64,000 nucleotides of DNA, taken from positions 347,467 through 411,466 of the forward strand of contig VXBA01003720.1 of NCBI GenBank assembly GCA_013399895.1. The letters are read 5' to 3'. Position 1 is the stretch's first letter, and each line of letters begins with the position of its first letter. Of this stretch, positions 50,304 through 63,601 are shown one piece after another. The notes below the pieces were generated by a model. That model had not been told where the DNA came from. It saw only the letters and a program-made list of their open reading frames with translations, and made no database searches. The translations under genes and the position numbers were made by a program. The DNA comes from Serilophus lunatus (Eukaryota; Chordata; Aves; Passeriformes; Eurylaimidae).

Positions 50304-53300
50304 GGTGCTTTTCTTTGAAGAGAACTTCTGTTCTCACTGGTGATTAAAGCTGGGAGCTGAGCAGATGTCAAGCCAAAAGAAAGGCATTATTAAAAGTATT
50401 CTCTTCAAGAGAGCTGGACAAGCACATTTTGGGCTGTTCTAGCCCCAACAATCCTCATTTGCAAAGCTGAACTGTGAGAGTTTTCAGAACCTACAGCCAA
50501 AGCAGATCTTTCATCTGAGTGCACTTGTCAAGAATGAGTATTTAGTTTATAAAGAGTGGTTCAATGTGGCCTTACTAAAGAAAATAAGACCAGCATTGAA
50601 ACATCAGGGAAAGCAGCACTTCAGTTTTGAAGAAGCCACAAATGTGGAGGGCCGAACTCTGTTGGAACAGACCCTAAAGGAACCTGGTGCCTGAGGGGGA
50701 ATATAGCACCTTAACCCCAAACTCAGATCTGCACAGCTGAAATCCACAGCACCTTCTTTGCTCTCGCCATTTATCTTCTGAAGCTGTTTCCCCCTACGAA
50801 AAAGAACTTTGAATGCTTATGCCCAATGGCAAAGCCTATGGATGGAAAAGGTGCTGTTTGTCCACCTTCCCTGGTTCAGCCTCCTCAGTATCCTCAGCAT
50901 CCCTGTCCCTCCCACAGCCTGGTGCCAACCCACAGTGCTTGGGGGTGAGCTGGTAAAGTGACACATGTTCCGACTCTTTTGGGAGCATGACCAGGGCACT
51001 ATGTCATGGGAGAAGATGCCAACACAGAAAGACAGGGACATGACCATCCATGTGTGCAGAGGGACCACCTCACCGTGAGGGAGCAGCCACCGCGAAGGCA
51101 CCACCACAGAGCCATCCTTTGCTGCAAATACTCAGTGCTGAGCCTGCAACGGCTTCAACCAGGGAGCAGGGATATACAAGCACTGTGCTGTGCTGCACAT
51201 CCTCTGCATGGCTGTCTTGGGGAGAAAGTCTCCAAGACCTGTAAAGGCTGTGCCGTACACGCCCCAGGCTAGAGTGTTGTGGCTGTGTGAAGAGCCTGTC
51301 AAAGCTACGAACCATCACATCAGAGAAATAAATGTTAATCTGTGCTCAGAGAAGGTTTCAAATGCTGTTGCACAGGCTGGAGGTGGCAGAGCTCCTGTTT
51401 AACCCAGGCAGAGAGCAGGCAAGAGGTGGGCTGCTGAGCTAAGAAAGCAGCAGATGCAGATTCAACAGCAGATAAAATAACTGGACCAGCAAATTCACAG
51501 CAAAACCCTCAGTGTTTTCTGTGCTGAGCCAGCCACAAAGCCTTGTATTAAAGAAACAAATCAGACCTAGGAAAGAGGAGAAATTGCACACAGAAAGGCA
51601 ATGCTACTGATATATAAAGAAAAGTCAGGAACTGGAACTGTTGGAAGCAAATTCACCTGAGGACCTCCCTGTGGAACTGAGAGGTGGAGGTGAATACAAG
51701 TGCTGTCAGCAGATGCCCTGCACACAGCAGCACAGACAGGGCTGCCCTGGGCCAAATGGCCAGGTCTAGAGCTCAGAGAGCCCCTTTGCCTGCCCTCTTG
51801 GGGCTCACATGTTGTTTCTAAGAAATTATCTGTCCCACCTGTCCCACCTGGCTGCTTAGCCTTCCAAAGTGTTCCCTTGCAAATCTAGGCTAGCACAATC
51901 AGGCACTGATAGCCTGAAATGTCTGAAAACAGTCACCCAAATTGTGACCTGAGGTCTCCCTCTGAGTACAGTGGTTTGGGTAGAGGTGGTGGAACAGATG
52001 AGCTGAAGAAGAACTGGCAATGATTCATTTTGCTCAGAAAGTTGTACAAAACAAGGATTTTAAACCAATTCTCTCTCCCTGCAGAAGCATTTATCATTCA
52101 CGTAAAAAGGTTGTGATTAAAATCACATTCATAAACAGGAAAGTGGACAGCTTGCTAATCCTCATTCTCAAAAGGAGGGAAAGCAACTGTGAGAAAAAAA
52201 AAGAAATTAAGTAAGTTATAAAACAGGATAGTGGCAGCTGGTGACGGCTTAGGACAGTCTGGCAGTTCATCCACTCAAAATCCTTCTGTGTAATGGAGAT
52301 GTCTGCTCGAGCACTGTGGACTTGATGCTGCACCCAGAGCCACAGGCTGGGTGACAGAGACCTTTATTGCCTCCCCTCTTCTGCCAGGGATCTGCTACAG
52401 AGGTGAAGTCATCTCTGTTGGGGGAGTATAATTTTATTTTTCAAACTCTCCCTTGCACAGCCCTGCCTTTGCCTTTCATGTGATTTCTTAGTGCTACAGC
52501 CCATTACCTAAAGAGGAAAAGCACTTATTCTCCACTACTGAGATTCACCATTAGACATTGTAATACTGCAAACAGTCTAACAACTGGGGGAGACAGATTA
52601 TGCCATAAAAAATGTCATTAAATGTTAGATTTAAAAGAAAACCCTAAGCTCTGGAAAAACTCATTAAAAAGTCATTATTAGGTAGGACCACCCTAGCAGA
52701 AAGAGGTGGGTGTTTGGGTAATGGACCTTGCATAGGCACAGAAGGACCTCCTGGTGATGCCATTATGATGCAAGATTACAGTGGCTAAACAATTTCACTG
52801 TCAATCCATGGAGACCCCATTAAGCTACAGAGATGAAGCAAGGTTCTGCTGTGCAGAAGTCCCGCTAATTATTACAAAAGTAAGAAAAGAAATATATATA
52901 TATTGCTATGGTTTTATTTTTCGCCAGAGGTAACCTCATAAAATAAACCTCCCACCTTTTTCCGAGTTCCTATATGCCAGCTGTCAGAGGGTGCTGCAAG
53001 CCAGTATGCACAATCAGAGCACAGAAGAGCAGCACACCCTGGACAGGATGGCTGGTTTCTGTTCAAAATGTCTCAATAAGGTACAATACACCCAAATACA
53101 CCCAGGCGTTTTTAGTCTACCATAAGCAAATGAGTAGGTGCACAGAAAAGAAACATAACATTGTATTTTGCTAATAAAAATTCTTGCCCTATTAAATACT
53201 GATCTGGCTTCACTGGGAAACAATTTTTCTGAGTGTTTGGTGTGGCCTTTACCTTGTCCTCACGAAGAGGTATGTGCACCTGTTGCACTGCAAGGAGTCT

Positions 53301-55516
53301 GACTGTAATTTGCCAGAGCAGAGTGGGTCCGAATCCTCACATTTCCTTACATTGGCCACAATAGCTCACATGCATCAGGGCCCTGTTGCCAAAGAATGTG
53401 CTAAAATCTGTTAACTTTTGTCTTTAAACAAATTGTTTGTTGCACATAAAGTCACAGTTGTATTTAGCTCATGTAAAGCCGTTTGGTTTCTCAGCTGATC
53501 CTATACAGCTGTGGAGGTTGCTGAAGAGAATGCAAGGCTCTGGAGGTCTGTGGTTACAAGGTCAGAATCTCAACCACTGTGTGATGCTCCCAGCTGTGAC
53601 CTTGCTGCCTGCTCAGAAAATGCTCTCACTTAAATGAAATAAAACATCTTTGCTGAAGGAGTGCAAGTATCTGGTCTCAGAAATTCCCTAATCAGTAAAA
53701 GATAAGGTAACATATAACCCTTTTCTTTCCTATTCTGTGACTGAGGGTGCCCCGCTCCATGCAGGTGTGGCAGCCTTGGCACAACAGCAGGAAGCCTGGT
53801 GTTGCATGTTGTGTGCATCTGGGATTTTTTTTTTCTGGACAACATCTGCTTCCCATTATCATGTAACTGACAGTTCACCTCTATTTTACAGAAAACCAGT
53901 AACCATTCCATTGTGGTAGCTGAAATAGAGTCTTATAAATAATATCCACTTTCAGGACAAACAGACTGAAGCTTCTTTTGTTTTCTGTTACAATCCAGCC
54001 ATAGTCATCAGGGAAAAAACTCTGCAAAGTCTCAGGCAGGTTTACTATTGTATACAGAGGAACTCATGAAGCCATCCTTCAATTCACACATGTATTTTCC
54101 TACCCATTTCCAAAACTTCTGACATATTCACAGGAAAGATTAGCATAAAAAGTTTGCTCATCCACCTGAGTTGCAGTGACTCTATCCGTATGCCCTCTGC
54201 CAGACAAGCTGCTGTATTTCTGTGTACACCAGCAACGATTTTGGGTAAAGAACCTCGCCTTTTGCTGTGTTTGTACAGGATAAGCTCTCTCCAGGCTTCA
54301 GAATTTTTCATGTGGTCATAGCGGCAGACATCGGCTGAGGTAAGACCTACTAAACTGCACATAAAGTGCAGGCTGTTGTTCCACTTTTAAACGTATTTCT
54401 AATACTCCTATAATGGTGCAACTAAATATGTAATTAGAGTGGAGCCAAGTTTCTCAGAGCATAACTTTCCAATTTAGCTTTCACCATAGCCTGAAATAGC
54501 TGCATGCAGGCAAGGCGACACTTGAGGAAAAACCCCTTGTTAAGAGTGCTCCTCAGAGAACCACTCCAATCCAGGTGGCTCAAAGAGAGGGCTGGCCCTT
54601 TGCCAGGACTTGTCCTATTCTTTGAATTAATTCCCAGAGTAACTTCAGGAAACTTCCTGGACCTCCTGCATTAAAAAAACACCTTAAAATACCCACTGGG
54701 GAGCAAATCTTGGAAGCAAGTGCCATTATAGACCAGCAACCAGTGGCCCAAGGAGGAAAAAGACTGAATGATGTTAAGAAATAAAACTTCTCCTTGCATT
54801 TCCTTGGGCCCCTTTCTTTCCACTTAGAGTAAATGAACTCATAGTGCTAAGTAAAGACAGATCACTTGAGTTTCCTCTGTGATACAGAGGTTATTTTAGT
54901 GAAGTGGTGAGCAAAGATGTGAATTCAGTCAAGGTTATCAATGCAGACAAGCTTCTGACTGACAGCACTATCAACAAACTGTGCTTGGATTTCCATGGCA
55001 GCTAGTTCATATACTACATCTGCAGTGTGAAGCTGGTTGTGTGGACCTGACTGCTGCATCCAGATCAAAAGTATCACTGACTTGAGCTTTTCACACCGAT
55101 TTCTTCAGGGAGGAGAGCATCACTGCAGGAAGGCTTTCGTTGGGTTCGTTGAGACCAATGTCCATCTGTCAAATGATTCTTCACCAAAGGGTCCATTAAG
55201 TTATATGTATACCCACACACTTAGGAACCTCCAGTATTACTTCAAATCTCTCTGTAATATTTAGCTGCATTAGCTTTTGTTGCTGTTAAATGTTCAGAAA
55301 AAAATGGAATTAAAGGGAACTGCCTTCCTGATCTTAGGGGTGCAGGTGTGGAGTGGACATGATTAGCACATAAAGCAGATTCTAGATGCAAATGGAGACC
55401 TATATTTATCTACTGTTATTGTGGAATCCTATGTGCCATATGCTATACTTAAAATTGCTACTATAAAGAATTCAGAAAATCAAGCTAGGCATAAAAATAT
55501 CAAGACACTCTCTTAG

Positions 55517-55549
55517 AATTAATTACATGATTGACAAAATTAATTAGTT
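55517..55549. promoter_or_regulatory. Homeodomain-type motif cluster around a PBX/MEIS-like site
   Basis: AATTAATTACATGATTGACA is followed by AAATTAATTAGTTA. TGATTGACA resembles a PBX/MEIS composite site and is bracketed by two AATTAATTA blocks in near-mirror arrangement. Such clusters occur in developmental enhancers, but also by chance in AT-rich DNA. Confidence 0.25.
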
Positions 55550-55635
55550 ACATTCTACTTTGAAGGTTTGAGTTGTTCTTAACTCCTGTTTTTAGGGCTA
55601 TCGGGAAGAAATCTGGATAGAGCAATATAAGCATG

Positions 55636-55793
55636 GATCGTAGAGCTAGAGCTGGAAGAGGTGTCAAGGACGAAGCAGCCCATATGGCAGGTTTCAGTGC
55701 TCCCTAAGCCACTTCTGTCAGATGTTGGTTTAGCCAGTTCTTTAAGATCTCCAGAGATCTCTGCAGAGATTCCCCAACTGCAATTTATTTCAA
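55636..55793 (-). mobile_element. Ancient CR1/L3-like LINE 3' relic
   Basis: On the plus strand GATCGTAGAGCTAGAGCTGG, then CTGTCAGATGTTGGTTTAGC, then AGTTCTTTAAGATCTCC, AGAGATTCCCCAACTG and CAATTTATTT follow in the order seen in old amniote CR1 3' ends. That order is GGAAGAG, then CTGACAGATGTTTGTCTAAC, TTCTTAAAAATCTCC, GGAGATTCCACAAC and CAATTTATTCC. Identity is modest, consistent with an insertion much older than the two CR1 copies elsewhere in the window. Recognition is from memory of the family and not from an alignment tool. Confidence 0.62.
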
Positions 55794-58700
55794 TTTGCAA
55801 CAGAAATGCTAAGACTGAATGGAGAATGGATGGAAAAGTCCAGGAGAAACAGAAGAAGAAAGGCAGAGGTTAAGGGCACTTTTCTTAGCAGGTCATCAGA
55901 ATCCCATCACATCTACAAGGATTTTCTCCAGACACCTAGACTTAGAAAACAAGAAACTACCTAAATCAGGGGATAGCCTACAAGCTGACTAAGAAGTCAT
56001 TTAGAGGTGATCCTCTTAATGCAATCCAAGTTGGAGGTCAGGGTGGTGACTGTAGAGGATGTCTCATGCAGAAACATTCCATTTATCATGAAAGATTAAA
56101 AAAGCAGATGACAGAGTGGGCTAGGCTGGTGTGCTCAGCACCTCCAACCCAGCATCACTTTCACATGCTCAGGGGAGGATGGAGGGGCTTCTAGTTTTCA
56201 TCAGAGAAGAATGAAGTACATTTATGTGTATGACAACAAATGCAGGATCCAGCAATTTAAGCCATTCTCCTGTGTCTACACAATCAGGTCCCTGTGACGT
56301 CAAAGTAGATATACCTGCTGTGAAATACAATTCCAGTGACACAAAACAATTATATTAGAAGCAACTGAATCTCTGACATATGTCACTATCCAAGAAATAA
56401 GCAGTTGAAGCAAGGTTAAGGAGTTTATCAAGACAACCATAACTTGAAGACTAATTTTCTTTATCCTATGATTTCCACATTAAGATTATACGTGGAATAA
56501 TCTCCACACATATTCTATGAATTTGCAAGCAGGGGGTCTTGCAGTGCTCTCAATCTCTTTCCTTGCAAGGGCACCTTTTCCAGTTGAAGGTAATTTCACC
56601 AACCTGATATAGAAGGTGGAACTGTGGTGGTGCAAAACATTTCTCCTTAGCCCCAATTCCTTAGCCCAAGGCACTGATCCAGCTCTGAGTAAATGCCAAG
56701 ATCACAGCGATGGGCATTTAATTTTCTACTGCTGTAAGTAAATCTAAACATTCAGAAAAATGTTCCTAATTGCTGATTGGTTTTGCTGCATTTGTGGGTT
56801 TTTTTACCTCCACTGAAAATTAAAGTGCAGCCTCTCAAATACAGTCAACTCCATTGACATCAATATCAGGCTCAATGCCTGCAAGTTTACAAACTAGTGT
56901 AACAACAAACTGGAACATACCTTGTACCTCATTTACCATCACTTTGTTCTTACAGGCCACAAGTGCCTGTGTTATTACTTCAGAAGTTTTATGGGTTTAC
57001 GTAGTTCTTTATGAGCTGCTAATTACTTGATTCTGCTGAATGATTGCAGGCTGTGATATTATGTACAGCACTGCCTGGCAGCACACTGCTGTGAACTTTG
57101 CAGCACAGCCAGGCGCCCAGCCACAGCTCAGCAGAGCTGCTTGATCAGGTGTCTGCAGCACCAGGTCTTCCTTGGATGCATGCTTTCCATGCAGGCCTCC
57201 CACACACAGCTCAGTGCAACTGGGGGAAACATGGGCATTTGCCATGCCCCTGCTCCAGCATCCATCCATTGCAGCCTTCCCCGTAAGCCCAATGCAGTCA
57301 GAGCAGAGATCTGCCAATTTGCTCTGACCAGCATGGGGAATCAGCATAGAGGCTGTGGTGCCACTAGGGTGCATGTCATGGCCCTTGCATGCATAGGTAG
57401 CGCAGGTACATCTGGTTTGCTCAGTAGCAGGGGTGCTGCTGGCTTCTTGAGGTGGACACACATGCTGATAGGCAGCTGGAACACAGCACCTGAGTGAGGG
57501 TGTCCAACCTGTCACCGTGTACTTGCTCAGCATTTGTGAGGTGTTGATACTATTTCTTTTTTATATCAATGCTGGTATCAATCTGCATCAATAACAGTAA
57601 CATCCCAAGGTTATTTCTTGAATATATAGTCCTGATCACTCCAGAACATGTCACATATAAAGCGCCCAGTGTGCCAAACTCAGCACTGCTTCCATGACTG
57701 CCAATACCTACCTTCGCATGGAGAAGGCTGTGGAGAGCCTTTAAATGGCATAAAAGATTCCTGGAAAGTTATGATTTTCAATCACTGTTTGCTTTAACCA
57801 CAGAGACCACTAGTAAGAAAGGGTTTGTGTTAATACTACTACTGCTTTCTGAAGGGATAACACCAATAAGCAAACACCAATAACACTAAGTGAAGCAAAA
57901 TCAGGGAGACAATTTCATAGGACAGGTAATGGAATGGATGGAGTGACAGCCATGTCACTTCTTGGAAGCTTGCATACAACCCATGGCTCTTCAGATGATT
58001 GTTTTCAACTTTACCCTCCATCATCTTCCTGACAGTGCTCAGCATGGAGAAATAAGGCTTGGCACATCTCCAAGATCAGCAGGCACCTAGAAATTTTGTC
58101 TTGCATAGCTCTTCACAGGGGCAAAGTTCCAGCCTCAGAGAAAGCAGTGAGGAGTCACTCCAGCCTCTCACAGAGTTGGGACCTCACAGAGCTTCCTCTC
58201 AGAGGAAGAGGAGGCATTTCCTTCCATGAGTTCTCCCAGTTCCAGAGGAGACCCAGACGCTCCTGTTCCTGCCAGATGCAAAGTATCAAAGACATCTTGC
58301 CCAGGAAAAGGCAATAACTTATAAACCAGTCTGCTCCGGAGTGCTGACAACACCAAGCAGGGGCACACACTTCTAATGAATGCCTTATCCCAAATGTAAT
58401 GCATGACCTCAGACCTGACAGTATATTTATCTTTTATATATAAAATAAAGTGGTATCACACTCTGCCACATGCAGAACTTCCTAGAGCACTAAACCCTAA
58501 CTCCAGTGAATGCTGCCTCTGTCTTTACAGATACCAACCTCTACAGAAACCAGTGGCAGAAGACGCATTTTGGAAAGGATATTGTAGAGACAAAACATGC
58601 CTAAAAGGATTGATTCCCTCTGGTGTGCAAACTGACCAAAGATGGTTGTTTAACCCCTACAATAAGAAGAAAAACTCCATTATTTGGATGACATTTCCTA

Positions 58701-59270
58701 GAGGCAATTTGCCATTTTAGGACAAGCTTGTGATGTTTGCTTAGCATCGGACTTGCTGAGAACATGTAATAAAATGCCGAAATACCACAGTCATATGCCA
58801 GCTGTTCATGCCATACAGTACAGGATCACAAATGAAAAGCAGCACAGCAGCCATTAAAAAAAAATAATCATGTTTGGACCACCATATCCCAGCCTTTGTG
58901 CAACCCAGTGCTCTTCATGGACGTCCTCAAAATTAGGAGAGGACCTATCCATCCATATATCAAGAGATGTTAATATGAAATGACATTACATTAATTACTT
59001 GAAAAAAACCTAGTTCTACAGACCTTGAAACAGAGTCAGCTACACTTTTCATCTACGATTTGTACTTCCAACTTGCCAACGAGACCCCATCAGCACTGCT
59101 TCCCACTGGAAAACTCCATAGAAAATTTTAACAAACAACACAGTAAAATTGTTATGTTTGCCATTTCTCATCTCCACTTGGACATATCCAAGGTTGTATT
59201 AGGCTGTACTGAGGCAGCTTGCTGTTGCAACATGAAAAGCATAAAATCAGTACCAAATGCTACACTCAAA
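55794..59270. other. Unique sequence, no gene seen
   Basis: No recognised transposon or exon. Overlapping frames of 174 codons (minus, 57009-57533) and 118 codons (plus, 57141-57497) are Cys- and His-rich but show no known domain, and neither ends at convincing splice sites. Confidence 0.45.
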
Positions 59271-59275
59271 GGCAG
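59271..59275. repeat. Target-site duplication ggcag, left copy
   Basis: GGCAG directly flanks the LTR and is repeated exactly at 59826-59830. Confidence 0.88.
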
Positions 59276-59404
59276 TATTGTGGTTTGTTAGATGCCACCA
59301 AGAGCCACCCAGCCCTCAGTCACTCCCCTCCAGTGGAATGGGAAGACAATCAGTGAAAAAGTTTGTTGGTTAAGAAAATTTAATAGGACAGAACAGGAAT
59401 AAAG

Positions 59405-59467
59405 TAATAATAATTGCGCATAATACAAAATATTAATAATAAAATTTTTATAATAATAAAATTATTA
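59405..59467. repeat. AT-rich (AATA)n-like tract inside the LTR
   Basis: Repeated TAATAATAA and AATAAAAT patterns occupy the part of the ERVL LTR after its promoter. The T-rich or A-rich segment is a normal feature of this LTR family. Confidence 0.7.
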
Positions 59468-59550
59468 GGCCACATAAAACATGTGATACACAGTATAATT
59501 GCTTAACACCTGCTGAACAATGCCCAGCCAGTCCCCATGCAGCCCCCAGT

Positions 59551-59557
59551 TTATATA
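59551..59557 (-). promoter_or_regulatory. TATA box of the ERVL LTR
   Basis: TATATAA on the minus strand, 270 bases from the LTR start, the expected position for a U3 promoter in this family. Confidence 0.6.
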
Positions 59558-59825
59558 CTATGCATGACATCTCATGGTCTGGAATATCCCTTCGGTCTTT
59601 CTGGATCAGCTGTCCTAGCTGTGCCCCCTGCCAGTTTCTTATGCCTCTCCAGCCTTCTTACAGGAAGGTCATGAAAACCTGAAAAGTTCTTGGTTTAGTA
59701 TATGCACTACTTGGCAATAACTAGAAACATCAGTGTGTTACTAACATTATTTTCATACTAAATCCTAAAAACAGCACTGTATCAGCTACTAGAAACAAAA
59801 TTTACCCCACCCCAAAACCACAACA

Positions 59826-59830
59826 GGCAG
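59826..59830. repeat. Target-site duplication ggcag, right copy
   Basis: Exact repeat of 59271-59275, next to the LTR start. Confidence 0.88.
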
Positions 59831-62800
59831 CCATTCGTAGTATTCTTTTGGAGGCAAACAGCTATTTTCTCATTATTTTAGTAGGGCCTAAACCATGTAA
59901 GGGAAGCTGCAAGTAATGGTCTCCTTATGTCTCTACAAAGGAGGCTTCCCCAGTTACTGGCATCAAACCAGCTCTTATTAGACAGCCACACTTTAATTAC
60001 AGCTGGGTCAGGAGACATAAACGCACAAGTTTCATTTGAGAACAATAATTGGGAAAAAAAAAGAATAACTAAGCAGAGCTAATAATTTGGGATCCATTTT
60101 GTCCTCCTGAAAAGGGTTTTCACAGATTATTGTTACTATAGGAATTAATAAAAAATGCACATCCTGAAGTGTATTCAAAAGAAATCATGTTAAGAAAATA
60201 GGCAAAACCAGAAAATCAGTTGGTGCAACAGATGGGGGACAAAGTTCCCTTTTCTAGATCTTGGAAGACAAGACACCAACTTGATCATGTGGTTTTTATT
60301 GCATTCAGTGCTAATTTCTGATCTCTTGCTAATTATGTTGACCTAATTAATACACCTTTAAAGTAGCCCAGTGAATTGCAGTGAGGCGTCTAAGCACTGG
60401 CTATCATACCACAGACCACAAGATATTTCCGGAAGGCAGTTTTTCTTCCATATTTTTGGAACTTCTGGTAGTTCAAGCAGATGCCTGACTGAATTAGATC
60501 ATCAGTGACTGAGCTGCAGCCACGACACACGTTTATAAAAGCATTGCCAAGAGGCCAGCAAGGATCAGGAAAGGCAGTTATAATGCATTACCAACTGTTC
60601 GGCTCAACTTCTTATGTGATGGCTGATAGCCAGTCATCTCAGTGTACAAGCCATTTCTAACACTTGTGCTACAAGACGTAAATTTGATCTAGTGAGTAAC
60701 AAACAGACACAGAAATGAGACCTGCCAGGGGAAAGTTTCCGACTGCCAAGTTTCTCACCAATAATGTCCATCTGAGCTCTTCATGTACCTGCTGCAGACC
60801 AAGTGTTCTTTCAGGGTTTTCAGCATATCTACCTTGGCTTCAGACACAGGTGGTCACACCAGATATGTAAAGCTGAGCAGTGTGATACCTCCTATGTGAC
60901 CCCGTGGAAAACAATGTGTCCCAAATAAGAGAGTATAAAGATGGTGGCATCCTGAGTCTGCCACAGAGACCAAGTGCTTCAGTATACCATATCAGGGAGA
61001 AGCCACTCAACATTTGGTACACTGCTAGAAGGTCATGGTGAGCACATCCCTGGCCCTGCCCCAGGAGCAAAGTGGAGAGGTCCTTCAAACTCCAGGATAA
61101 GGATAGGACATTTACAGAAAGCAATGGACTCTACAATTTCTGAGACAAGTTCAGATGTGTCTTGAGAAAGTTTCCTTTCTAGAGGGGACTTACAAGTCCA
61201 GGCATAAGATCCTCTTCCCACTTTGTTAGGGAGGTAGACAAGACATCAGCAGATCAAAGGAGAAGTGGCTGCTCTGTCTCCTTTTCCTATGGATGTAAAG
61301 CAATGAAGTACAGGTTGTGTCTGTGATCTGCAGAGATGTAGCAGCCACTTGCCCATGCTAGCTCCTGGTCTGGAAATAGATCAAGCACCATCACAACAGG
61401 GAATCAGTTGGGATCAGACAGTGAAAATCAGAGGAGACTTTTCTCCCTCATGCTTTCATAAACCAAGGATCAGGCTCAGCTTGAGGAGAGGCTGTCTGGG
61501 GAAGGAATAACAGGAGAGGGGGGATGGGGCTGAAGAGAGAAGTGAAGTTGTCTGGGGATCAGGGAGAAGCCTTAGATGTATAGAATATAGAAGGTCATGA
61601 AAAGGAAAGGAGAAAGCAGGCAAGTCTGGGCATGGGAGATCCTTGGGAAGTCAGGGAAAAGGAGCATTTAAAAGCACAAACCAATTTTTATTCCTAGTAC
61701 AGTCAATTAACAACATGTACATTTTCTTCAAAGGATTTTAGGTTAAGCAAGGTATGCCTAAAACACGTTAAGCACATTGCATTAAGTGAACAAACTGCTC
61801 TGATACTCTACCGAGGGTTTAACATCTTTTCTAGCATTTGGTTTTGTGCCTATGTCTCCTCACAAGCTTTTCCTTGGTCTGTTCAGTTCTCCTCTTCTGG
61901 ACAGGGCACGACAAGCTTCTGTGAGATCATGGCCACAAAGAACCATTGTGATCTTTCAGATGGGCCATGTCTGGTGCAGAGATGCGTTGAATTTTCAGCT
62001 GCTGATGCTATTTGGATGCAATTGCCTATGAAATAAGACAAAGATATGTATATGTGCATACCTAACAGGCCACACTGGGGATATGTGGTGTCCTACAAAA
62101 CCCTTCCCAGGGAAAGAGGACAGTACTTCAAATCATTTGTGATTATATTAATTAAAAATTGGTTCATTAATCACCTCTATAGTTGGGATTATGAAGCAAT
62201 TAACCAAATAACTCTATTTAAGAACAGTAAGCTGGATATGCCATCCTTCTCCCATTTTTAACAGAGGTTCATAGAGCTCTGTGTTTATAGCAAAATTCTG
62301 ACAGAGGCAAAACACTCATCTGTTCCTGAGATGAGAAGGAAACTTCTGGTGGTCATCAGTTCAGGTCAGATCCTGATACATCGCAGCCTCTTTCACCCTT
62401 CCCAATGTTCCTTTCAAAATACTGGTATCACTCTGTTCCTAGAAAATATCAAAAGGTCAACACATAAATGCTGCAACAAACAATACTTCTTGTTCCCACA
62501 AAGTTCTTGTCCCTCCAGGGCTAAAGATAATTTAATGGAAGAATTGGTTATTTCAAAATGAACTGTTCATTATGGTATTTTCATTGACAGTTCAGTGAAA
62601 CTGTCAGCTCTTCTCTGTCTAATTGCTTTTTATCAACAAAAGAAAAACATGCACCCTTAAAAGAAAATAATTTTGACGCAGCTGGAACAGCTCTCTGTTT
62701 AAAGAGAGTAACGTGGAAAAGAGCAAGCAACAGATAATGATGAGAAAAAAAAAAAAAAAAGGAGGAAAAAAAATTGACACATTTTCCCAAACACTTGTTA

Positions 62801-63601
62801 CTTCATTATTTCTCCAGACAAATGCAGTTACTCCAGAGGAAAACTTTCTGTGTCCTTCAGCAATTTCTGCCAGAATAAGAATTTATTTAGATTAGCTCCT
62901 GCTAGCACTCAAGAAAAAGCCAGTTCTCGAGTATTTATAGGGGAGCAAGTTGTTAGTGTGTGTTGCATGAGTCAGGTTTCTTACTGTACCATACAGTCAA
63001 GTTACAGAGATTAACTTGGATATACAGCCCAGTAAAACCTGCCATAGAATACCTATAATTGAATTTTAGGCTACAACTCTAGTCATAAAGTAAGTAGCAG
63101 ACATGTAATCCTAAACTCTAGTGGAAAGTATGATCTGTCAACACTAGGGTTTTAACAGATTCCTGCAAAAGACCTTGCACAAAAAAAACTTGGTAGCTCA
63201 TTGCTTACCCTTGGTAACTTATTAAGCATCAGTATGTCACACAAAAAAACTGACTAATAGGATGGTCCTTTAAACACTAAATAGAAATTTATGTTTATTA
63301 TTAGCCAAATCCTGAAAAATCAAAAATAAAAATCTTAAATTTTAGTTAGATTCTGGGATCAGAATAAAAGGAAGGCCTTGCACATTCAGAAAAAGCACAG
63401 GAAATCCCTCAAATACTGCAAAGCCACCAAGTCACACTTTGTCAGATCCTGGATGGTCAGGGCTCTGTTCTCTCATAAAGTGCACCACTACATGAAGCAG
63501 GATGAGCATTTGAGGCCAGTTCTTACTTCTGCTCATCTGCAGCGTTCCCTGCCCAAATACTGTCAACCCTTCCTGACTCCACTCCTAGTGCTGCAAACCC
63601 C
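59831..63601. other. Unique sequence, no gene seen
   Basis: No recognised exon or transposon. An A16 run at 62745-62760 is the only notable simple repeat. Short open frames are motif-free. Confidence 0.45.
62745..62760 (+). repeat. A16 homopolymer
   Basis: Sixteen consecutive A, followed by GGAGG and an A8 run. Confidence 0.85.

Larger units (their letters stand above)
47901..55635. other. Unique sequence, no gene seen; homopolymers
   Basis: About 7.7 kb with no recognised exon or transposon. T12 at 49522-49533 and T28 at 50276-50303 are the main simple repeats. An unusually dense homeodomain-type cluster lies at 55517-55549. Short open frames show no family motif. Confidence 0.45.
59276..59825 (-). 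mobile_element. Avian ERVL-type solo LTR (550 bp)
   Basis: On the minus strand the element starts TGTTGTGGTTTTGG at 59825, passes GTAGCTGATACAGTGCTG, GTATGAAAATAATGTTAG, ATGACCTTCC and GGGCTGCATGGGGACTGGCT, and ends near 59276 with AACAAACCACAATA. This order matches a common bird ERVL LTR that starts TGTCCTGGTTTC and ends AAACCACGACA. Perfect 5-bp duplications (ggcag) flank it, so both ends are intact and it is a solo LTR. A TATA box (TATATAA, minus, at 59551-59557) and an ATTAAA poly(A) variant (minus, near 59379-59384) are present. The canonical terminal CA has mutated to TA. Confidence 0.92.

Noticed and set aside
57009..57533. 174-codon Cys-rich frame as a coding exon
   Set aside because: No regular Cys/His spacing of a known domain, no convincing splice sites, and a competing 118-codon frame on the opposite strand.
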